A DNA stretch of 36,593 nt from an uncultured Solirubrobacteraceae bacterium. Its GTDB lineage: Bacteria; Actinomycetota; Thermoleophilia; Solirubrobacterales; Solirubrobacteraceae. Below are positions 8,374-14,270 of this stretch, piece after piece. The notes beneath the pieces are model-generated. The model saw nothing but the letters and a program-made list of their open reading frames with translations. It had not been told where the DNA came from and ran no database searches. Both the position numbers and the translations under genes were made by a program. The number at the start of each line of letters is the position of its first letter. The first letter of the stretch is position 1. The stretch is taken from the NCBI GenBank assembly GCA_902806215.1, contig CADCVT010000137.1:1-36593 (forward strand), written 5' to 3'.

Positions 8374-9345
8374 ATGCGCTATCTGATCACCGGCGGGGCG
8401 GGGTTCATCGGCTCGCACCTTGCCGACGAGCTGCTCAGCCGCGGCCACCGCGTCCACGTCCTCGACGACCTGTCGACGGGATCGATCGCGAACATCGCGC
8501 ACCTCAAGCCCCGGCCGGACTTCGAGTACACGATCGACTCGTGCGAGTCCCCCTCGGTCGTCGCGGAGCTCGTCGACGAGTCCGACGTCATCTACCACCT
8601 CGCCGCCGCGGTGGGCGTCGAGCTGATCGTGCAGAGCCCGGTTCGCACGATCGAGACCAACGTCCGGTGCACGGAGGTCGTGCTCGACCGTGCGAACCGC
8701 AAGCAGAAGCCGGTGTTCATCGCCTCGACGAGCGAGGTGTACGGCAAGTCGCCGGCTCTGCCGTTCCAGGAGGAGGGCGACCTCGTGCTCGGAGCGACCA
8801 GCAAGGGCCGCTGGGCGTACGCATGCTCGAAGGCGATCGACGAGTTCCTGGCGATCGCGTACTGGAGGGAGCGCAAGCTCCCCACCGTCGTCGCGCGGCT
8901 GTTCAACACCGTCGGCCCTCGGCAGACGGGCCGGTACGGCATGGTCATCCCGAACTTCGTCCGGCAGGCCCTCGCCGGGCAGCCGATCACGGTCTACGGC
9001 GACGGCGCGCAGCAACGCTGCTTCTGTCACGTGCATGACGTCGTGCAGGCGCTCGCGGGGATCATGGAGCACGAGGAGGCGTACGGCGAGGTCTTCAACA
9101 TCGGCGCCGAAGAGGAGATCTCCATGCTCAAGCTCGCCGAGCGCGTGCGCGATCGCGCCGACTCGGACTCCGAGATCGTCCTGCTGCCCTATGACCAGGC
9201 GTACGGCCCGGGCTTCGAGGACATGGCCAGGCGCATCCCCGACCTCACCAAGATCAACGCGGTCCTCGGGTGGGCGCCGCAGCGCACCCTGGACGAGATC
9301 CTCGACGACGTGCTCGACCACCAGCGCGCCGGCGCGGGAGCCTGA
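8374..9345 (+). CDS. NAD-dependent epimerase/dehydratase (extended SDR), third copy
   Basis: This is a 323-aa extended SDR. Motifs are ITGGAGFIGSHL, YHLAAAVGVELI, STSEVYG, the catalytic Y149/K153 in YACSK, and GPRQTGRYGMVIPNF. The VGVELI and GRYGMVIP segments resemble the UDP-glucuronate decarboxylase/epimerase-like branch. If it is a decarboxylase, the block could make a pentose from a uronate; 4-epimerase or 4,6-dehydratase activity is the alternative. It starts 24 bp after the previous SDR, probably in the same operon. No clear Shine-Dalgarno or -10 hexamer precedes ATG 8374. Confidence 0.9.
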   Translation: MRYLITGGAGFIGSHLADELLSRGHRVHVLDDLSTGSIANIAHLKPRPDFEYTIDSCESPSVVAELVDESDVIYHLAAAVGVELIVQSPVRTIETNVRCTEVVLDRANRKQKPVFIASTSEVYGKSPALPFQEEGDLVLGATSKGRWAYACSKAIDEFLAIAYWRERKLPTVVARLFNTVGPRQTGRYGMVIPNFVRQALAGQPITVYGDGAQQRCFCHVHDVVQALAGIMEHEEAYGEVFNIGAEEEISMLKLAERVRDRADSDSEIVLLPYDQAYGPGFEDMARRIPDLTKINAVLGWAPQRTLDEILDDVLDHQRAGAGA

Positions 9346-9394
9346 CGGCCCCGGCCCGCATCGATCGCGCTCGCAGACCGTTTGAGTCCGGGAC

Positions 9395-10657
9395 GTGACG
9401 CTCGGATCCGATCAGGCGCTGTACGGCGCGCTCTGCGGGACGATCACACTTGTCGTCGTCGGCTGGCTGCTGTACGGCCTCGTCTCGCGGCTCGGGCGCA
9501 GCCGACCCGGGCTCTCGCTCACTCGGCCGCTGGCGGCGGCCGTGGCGGTGCGGCTGGCCGCTGCCGGGCTGTTCGCGGCGGTCCCCGCGCTCCAGTCCCT
9601 CCGTGGCCCGGACGAGCGCGTGTTCCTCGGCCTGGCCGCGGCGCTGGGGGAGGGATCGGTCGTGGTCTCGTGGCTGGGCGACCTGCACGTCCGCCTGTTC
9701 GCTCTGCAGTGGGCGGTCTTCGGCGAGGGCGGCGAGTTCCACCTGCGCGTGGGGCAGATCGGCCTCGCGGTCGCCGGCCTCACGCTCGCGGCCGTCGCCG
9801 TCCACGACCTGGCCGGCCCCCGGGCCGCGACGCTGACCGCGTGGATCATCGCCGTCGAGCCGAGCAACGTCTTCTTCTCGACGATCCTGCACAAGGAGGC
9901 GCCGATGATGCTCGCGGGCGGGCTGGGTCTGCTCGGCTGCGTGCGGATGTACCGTCGGCGCGACCTCACCGCCGCGCTCATCCTCGGGGGCGGCGTCCTC
10001 GTCGGCCTGGGCGCACGGCCGTACGCCGGCGCCGCCATCGCGGCCGCGGGGTTCGCGGTGACGCTGCACGCGTCGCTGCGCAGCGTCGGGCCGGCGCGGC
10101 GGCGGGCTCCGCGGATCGCCGCGGCATGCGTCGTCATCCCGCTGCTGGCGCTCGCCGCGGCGCCCACCACCGAAGTCTTCGCGCGGCTTCAGCTGTCGCA
10201 GAACGCGAACGTGTCGGACCAGGCCAACCTCACCCTGGAGCCGATCGACTTCTCCTCGCCCGTCGCGGTCGCGCGCAACCTCCCGCGCCGGGTGGCCGAC
10301 TTCCTCCTGCGCCCGTACCCGTGGCAGGTCGGCAACCTCAGCCAGCAGTTCGGCGTCCTCGGGACCTTGGTCGCCTGGCTGCTGTTCGTCATCGCGGGCG
10401 TGGCGGCGGTGCGCCGGCCACGGCGCCTCGAGCAGATCGTGCCGGCGCTGTACCTCCTGGGCGGCCTGATCGTCGCGTACTCGCTCAGCGCGGGCAACGC
10501 GGGCACGGGATTCCGCTACCGAACCCACGTGGTCGTGCTCCTCGCGGCCGTCGCCTGTGCCCTGGTGGTCGCGGCGCAGCGTCAGCGGCGGACCGGGGAC
10601 GAACCCGGTTCGCGCGCCGCTATGGTCCTCGACCGTGTCCTCGGCGAACGCTCGTAG
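9395..10657 (+). CDS. Polytopic membrane protein, GT-C (PMT/ArnT-like) glycosyltransferase candidate
   Basis: This 420-aa protein has about nine to ten predicted hydrophobic segments. The first loop after TM2 contains GPDERVFLGLAAALGEG, resembling the acidic first-loop motif of GT-C enzymes. It is followed by RLFALQWAVFGEGG and an amphipathic stretch ending in VEPSNVFFSTILHKEAPM, a pattern typical of PMT_2-type enzymes. Those transfer a sugar from a polyprenyl-phosphate donor on the outer face of the membrane. The acceptor is unknown. An O-unit polymerase (Wzy) is the main alternative. GTG 9395 begins the open frame; TTGAGT lies 7 nt upstream. Its 3' end overlaps the lipoprotein gene by 23 bp, so the two are linked. 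Confidence 0.68.
   Translation: MTLGSDQALYGALCGTITLVVVGWLLYGLVSRLGRSRPGLSLTRPLAAAVAVRLAAAGLFAAVPALQSLRGPDERVFLGLAAALGEGSVVVSWLGDLHVRLFALQWAVFGEGGEFHLRVGQIGLAVAGLTLAAVAVHDLAGPRAATLTAWIIAVEPSNVFFSTILHKEAPMMLAGGLGLLGCVRMYRRRDLTAALILGGGVLVGLGARPYAGAAIAAAGFAVTLHASLRSVGPARRRAPRIAAACVVIPLLALAAAPTTEVFARLQLSQNANVSDQANLTLEPIDFSSPVAVARNLPRRVADFLLRPYPWQVGNLSQQFGVLGTLVAWLLFVIAGVAAVRRPRRLEQIVPALYLLGGLIVAYSLSAGNAGTGFRYRTHVVVLLAAVACALVVAAQRQRRTGDEPGSRAAMVLDRVLGERS
10621..10626 (+). promoter_or_regulatory. Internal leaderless-type -10 for the lipoprotein/Wzz-like pair
   Basis: TATGGT fits TANNNT and lies inside the last codons of the GT-C gene, 8 nt before GTG 10635. It could transcribe the lipoprotein and Wzz-like genes separately. 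Confidence 0.45.
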
Positions 10658-11384
10658 ACGCCTGCCTGGGCCCGTCCTCGCGGCGCTGGCTCTCGCGCTG
10701 CCGGCGGCCGGATGCGGCGGCGACGGCGACGCGCCATCGGCGACGCGTCCCAAGGCCGAACGCCCGACCGCGGCCGTCGTCGCGGCGGCGCGCGACCCGC
10801 AGTCGTCCGTGTCCGTCGTCAAGCGGTACTGGCGGTTCGTCCAGGACGGGGCGCTCCCGGGCGCCATCTCGCTGTATGCCCCGGGGGTCGTCCGCACCAT
10901 CGGCGCCGGGACGTTCGCGGGGATGCTCTCGCAGCAGCAGCAGACCATCGCGACCGCCCGGCTCAACCCGCTGTACGTCGAGGCTGTTGCCGACGGGGTG
11001 ATCGTCGGGGTCGAGTCGCTGCCGCCGGCGGGCGCGAAGGCCAAGTTCTCGTACTACCTGCGCCGTGGACCCGATCGCGAGTGGCGCATCATCTACGACA
11101 CGTTCTCAGCGGCCGCGCTCCAGAGCTTCGTGCAGGCGCGCGTGCAGCGCTCCGTCGACCCGGACGCGAAGACGCCGTCGTCGAAGGCCGCCGCGGCAGC
11201 CGACGACATCGTCGACCGGTACCGGACCGCCGCGCTCGAGGGCATCGGGAGGCGTTCGACCGAGCGCGCCCGTCGGGCGCGGGGATCCGACGACGACCAG
11301 GCCGGCGAGTCCCGCGACGCGCCGGCTGACGAGCTCGGCGAGGTGCCTGCCGACGAGCCGCGAGGCACGCAGCCCGACGAGTGA
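10635..11384 (+). CDS. Lipoprotein with NTF2-like domain and acidic tail
   Basis: This 249-aa envelope protein has a short Arg-rich n-region, a hydrophobic core and the lipobox PAAGC, placing it on the outer face of the membrane. Residues about 55-165 (VVKRYWRFVQDGALPGAISLYAP onward, with WRIIYDTF near the end) resemble an NTF2/SnoaL-like alpha+beta cone. No catalytic residues are obvious. The C-terminal 60 residues are charged and low in complexity, ending in Asp/Glu/Pro repeats. GTG 10635 is chosen because it gives a proper signal peptide and follows TATGGT; it overlaps the upstream gene by 23 bp. Its GTGA overlap with the Wzz-like gene suggests a role as an accessory of that chain-length or polymerase module (inference). 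Confidence 0.78.
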   Translation: MSSANARRRLPGPVLAALALALPAAGCGGDGDAPSATRPKAERPTAAVVAAARDPQSSVSVVKRYWRFVQDGALPGAISLYAPGVVRTIGAGTFAGMLSQQQQTIATARLNPLYVEAVADGVIVGVESLPPAGAKAKFSYYLRRGPDREWRIIYDTFSAAALQSFVQARVQRSVDPDAKTPSSKAAAAADDIVDRYRTAALEGIGRRSTERARRARGSDDDQAGESRDAPADELGEVPADEPRGTQPDE

Positions 11385-12082
11385 GTGGGCGCGATGAGGC
11401 GAACCCGCGCCGCCGCCGGCTCGCGCCGCGGCCGGCGCTCCTCGTCGCGCTGCCCTTCCTCGTCTGCATAGCCGCCACCGCCGCCTTCGTGGCGACGCTG
11501 GAGGACGGCTACACGTCCACCGTCACCGTCGGCCTGGGCCCGCAGGTCGTCCTCGACGAGCTCGACGCGGTCCGCGGGGTGGATGCGGCCGGCGAGGCGG
11601 GCATCGCCCGCGCCGATCTCCTCATGGCCGAGAGGCTCGTCCCCCGGCGCCCGTGGATGCGCGGCCGGGTGCTCGACCACATCAGCATCGCTCGCAGCTC
11701 GGTCGGCCGTGATCTGTCCATCACCGCGCGCGGGCCGGACCGCGCCGCGAGCGAGCGTCTCGCCCTCGACTTCACCGCTGCCCTGGCCGGAGAGCGTGCC
11801 CGCGATCTCGATCGGGTCGTTCGCGAGCTTCGCGCCGCGGTCTCGCTCGAGCGCAGGCTCCGGGTCGGCGGCGCGGGCTCGCGGCGTGCGTTCGAGCGAG
11901 CGCGCGTGATCGCCCCGCTCGAAGGGGGCGGTCTCCTGCTCCCCGATCCGCTGCGTGTGAGCGAGACGCGTCCGGTGAAGCGTCCGGCGCGCGACCTCGC
12001 GGCCGCGGCGATCCTCGGCCTGCTGCTCTCGCTCAGCGCTCTCGCGTACCGAGCGCGAGCTCGGAGTAGAGCTCGCCCTTGA
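11381..12082 (+). CDS. Short Wzz-like membrane protein (chain-length determinant fold)
   Basis: This 233-aa protein has a TM helix near residues 20-40 (LLVALPFLVCIAATAAFVA), an outer domain of about 165 residues, and a second TM near 205-222 preceded by RPVKRPARD. That is the Wzz/polysaccharide co-polymerase layout, including the basic Pro-containing stretch before TM2. No tyrosine kinase domain is attached. Typical Wzz proteins are longer than 300 aa, so this is a miniature version with a shortened coiled-coil domain. Such proteins set the modal length of a polymerised glycan. GTG 11381 overlaps the lipoprotein stop (GTGA). The 3' end overlaps the convergent glycosyltransferase gene by 50 bp. 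Confidence 0.7.
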   Translation: MSGRDEANPRRRRLAPRPALLVALPFLVCIAATAAFVATLEDGYTSTVTVGLGPQVVLDELDAVRGVDAAGEAGIARADLLMAERLVPRRPWMRGRVLDHISIARSSVGRDLSITARGPDRAASERLALDFTAALAGERARDLDRVVRELRAAVSLERRLRVGGAGSRRAFERARVIAPLEGGGLLLPDPLRVSETRPVKRPARDLAAAAILGLLLSLSALAYRARARSRARP

Positions 12083-13196
12083 TCGCGAGCATCCGGTCCT
12101 CGCGGAACTCGCGCTCGACGCGCTGCCGTCCTGCGGCCCCGAGGGCTCGTCGCCGATCCGGATCGGCCAGCGCCTCACGAAGCCCCTGCGCGAGCGCGGC
12201 GGGTTCGCACGGCGGCACGAGCCAGCCGGTCTCGCCGTCACGGACGAGATCCTCGATCCCGTTGACCCGCGTCGCGACGACGGCGCGTCCGCACGCCATC
12301 GCCTCGAGCACCGTCGCCGGCATCCCCTCCCACAGGGACGGCTGGCAGTAGACGTCGGTCTCCGCCAGCAGGGCGCGGACGCCGGCGCTGTCCAGCGGCC
12401 CCGCGAACCGGACGTGCTCGGCGATGCCAAGGTCGTCGGCGGCAGCGCGGACTTGCCCGAGCGTGGGCCCTTCGCCCGCGAACACGAGGCGTAGGGCGAC
12501 GCCCTCGGCCAGGAGCTTCGACGCGGCCAGCACCAGATCGTGCTGGCGCTTGCGCGAGATGAAGCGGGCGACGCACGCGACCAAAGGGACGTCCGCGGGC
12601 ACGTGGTCGGGAACCCCCCACTCGGCGGTGGCGATGCCGTTGGGGATGTACCGGATGCGGCCGGGGGCGATGCCGTGCGCGTCGAGCAGGTGGGCCGCGC
12701 CTTCGGAGTTCGCGTCGTAGACGTCGACCAGCCTCGACGTCAGACGCTCGAGCGTCAGCACGAGACGCGACTTGAAGCTCCTCATGTCCTCGACCTCGGC
12801 CGGGTGCAAGCCCTGCACGCCCGAGACGAAGCGAGCCCGTGTCAGCGCGCGGACGAGGAACCGGGCGAGGAACGGGCCCTTGAACCCGTACGCGTGGACC
12901 ACGTCGTACCGGCCCCGGCGCAGGACTTGCCCGAGCCGCCAGGCGGTGATCGCCCAGCCTCGCCCGCCGAGCGGCCAGACGGCCACGCCCGCGGCCCGGA
13001 GACGCTGCGTGATCGGACCCCCGGGGGCGAGCAGCGCGACGTGGACGTCGAAGCGATCGCGTGCAAGCGCGGAGGCGAGCTTCACGACCATGAGCTCCGT
13101 GCCGCCGATGCCGTCGCATGTGAGGATCTGGAGGACCCGGACGCGCCGCGCGCGCTGGCTTCCCGCGCTCGTCTCGTCACTAGACTTCTGCGCCAT
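12033..13196 (-). CDS. Glycosyltransferase family 4
   Basis: This is a 387-aa GT-B retaining glycosyltransferase that adds a sugar from a nucleotide donor to the lipid-linked glycan on the cytoplasmic face. The N-terminal domain contains LTCDGIGGTELMV; the acceptor-side loop carries HAYGFKGPF. The C-terminal donor domain has FISRKRQHDL, FAGEGPTL and the EX7E motif in EGMPATVLEAM. The chosen start is ATG 13196 (MAQKSSDE), with GACTCT 6 nt upstream; a longer open frame enters the divergent methyltransferase gene and is unlikely to be used. The donor and acceptor cannot be read from sequence. Confidence 0.9.
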   Translation of the reverse strand: MAQKSSDETSAGSQRARRVRVLQILTCDGIGGTELMVVKLASALARDRFDVHVALLAPGGPITQRLRAAGVAVWPLGGRGWAITAWRLGQVLRRGRYDVVHAYGFKGPFLARFLVRALTRARFVSGVQGLHPAEVEDMRSFKSRLVLTLERLTSRLVDVYDANSEGAAHLLDAHGIAPGRIRYIPNGIATAEWGVPDHVPADVPLVACVARFISRKRQHDLVLAASKLLAEGVALRLVFAGEGPTLGQVRAAADDLGIAEHVRFAGPLDSAGVRALLAETDVYCQPSLWEGMPATVLEAMACGRAVVATRVNGIEDLVRDGETGWLVPPCEPAALAQGLREALADPDRRRALGAAGRQRVEREFREDRMLAIKGELYSELALGTRER

Positions 13197-13257
13197 CACG
13201 CCAGAGTCCTCGCCTTCGTTCCCCGCGGGGTCACCGCCATCAAGCCTCACCAGTCTG

Positions 13258-14217
13258 TTGCGGTGCCCGGCCACCGGCGGCCGGCTGGAGTTCGACGGCT
13301 CCGCCCGGCTGACGGCGGCGGGCGTGTCGCGCAGCTACCCGATCGTCCGCGGCGTCCCGATCCTCGTCGTGGAGGAGCGTAGCCTCTTCTCGCCCGACGA
13401 CTACGTCGACGAGGACGTCGTCGCGGGCCGCTCGGGCACTCCGGCGGGCCGACTGGTCCACGCCGTCGGCCGGCGCCTGCCCGCGCTGTCGCCCAACGTG
13501 GGGACGGACGACAACCTCGCCGAGCTGGCCGAGCAGGTCAGGGCCCTCGTCGGCGGTCGGCGCGCCCGTGTGCTCGTCGTCGGCGGGGCGGTCGACGGCG
13601 TCGGGTTCCCCTCGTTCCGCGCGGGCCTCGACGACGCAGAGATCATCTCCGTCGACGCCGCGTTCGGCCCGTCGACGGACGTGGTGTGCGATGCGCACGA
13701 CCTCCCGTTCGAGGATTCGGTGTTCGACGCGGTCGTCTGCCAGGCCGTTCTCGAGCACGTGGCCGACCCGCAGCGCGTCGTGTCGGAGATCCACCGGGTC
13801 CTGCGTCCCGGTGGGCTCGTCTACTCCGAGGTCCCGTTCCTTCAGCCCGTGCACGCGGGTGCCTACGACTTCACGCGCTTTACCCAGGTCGGGCACCGCC
13901 GCCTCTACCGCTGCTTCGACGAGCTCCGCAGCGGCGCCCAGGGAGGCCCCGCATCCGCGCTGGCCTGGTCGCTGGCCTACTTCGCGCGAGCGGTCATGCC
14001 GACGCGGCCGCTCCGGCTCGCGGCGTTCGCCGCCACCGCCGTCATGGTCTCCTGGCTGCGTCATCTCGACCGCTTCCTCGTCGGCCGGCGCGCGGGGATC
14101 GACGCTGCCTCGGGCACCTTCTTCCTCGGCAGGCGGCGCGATTCGCCGGTCGACGACCGCGAGGTGATCGCGAGCTACCGCGATGAGAGCGGCGCGTTCC
14201 ACTACGACCGCTGCTGA
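13258..14217 (+). CDS. SAM-dependent methyltransferase with Trm112-like N-terminus
   Basis: This is a class I methyltransferase (type 11 fold) of about 319 aa. The N-terminal part has LLRCPATGGRLEF, the Trm112-like pattern found in many glycan-cluster methyltransferases. The SAM domain follows: VLVVGGAVDG (motif I), CDAHDLPFEDSVFD, then VCQAVLEHVADPQRV and RVLRPGGLVYSEVPF. It would O- or N-methylate a sugar or nucleotide sugar. The start is uncertain. TTG 13258 falls in the middle of the LLRCP motif, while the conserved N-terminus seems to begin about 20 codons earlier, where only the non-canonical ATC 13195 lies in frame. GTG 13119 would overlap the divergent gene by about 80 bp. Confidence 0.82.
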   Translation: MRCPATGGRLEFDGSARLTAAGVSRSYPIVRGVPILVVEERSLFSPDDYVDEDVVAGRSGTPAGRLVHAVGRRLPALSPNVGTDDNLAELAEQVRALVGGRRARVLVVGGAVDGVGFPSFRAGLDDAEIISVDAAFGPSTDVVCDAHDLPFEDSVFDAVVCQAVLEHVADPQRVVSEIHRVLRPGGLVYSEVPFLQPVHAGAYDFTRFTQVGHRRLYRCFDELRSGAQGGPASALAWSLAYFARAVMPTRPLRLAAFAATAVMVSWLRHLDRFLVGRRAGIDAASGTFFLGRRRDSPVDDREVIASYRDESGAFHYDRC

Positions 14218-14228
14218 CCCCTCCTAAG

Positions 14229-14265
14229 AGCGTCGGACCCCGCCGTCAGACCGGAATCCGACGCT
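14229..14265. repeat. Perfect 9-bp inverted repeat between methyltransferase and hydrolase genes
   Basis: AGCGTCGGA (14229-14237) and TCCGACGCT (14257-14265) form perfect arms with a 19-nt spacer, 11 bp after the methyltransferase stop and directly before ATG 14266. No T-tract follows, so it may be an operator or processing hairpin rather than a classic terminator. Confidence 0.55.
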
Positions 14266-14270
14266 ATGAT
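14265..14270 (+). promoter_or_regulatory. TATGAT -10-like hexamer at the hydrolase gene start
   Basis: TATGAT (5/6 to the TATAAT consensus) overlaps ATG 14266. If it is used as a -10, transcription starts near 14277 and translation must begin downstream, for example at GTG 14284 or GTG 14332. Confidence 0.4.

Noticed and set aside
9395..10657. Exosortase-like membrane protein
   Set aside because: The conserved Cys/Arg/His triad and spacing of exosortases are not seen; the first-loop DE and PMT-like segments fit a GT-C enzyme better.
14229..14265. Rho-independent terminator
   Set aside because: The stem is only 9 bp with a 19-nt spacer and no T-tract; an operator or processing hairpin is as likely.
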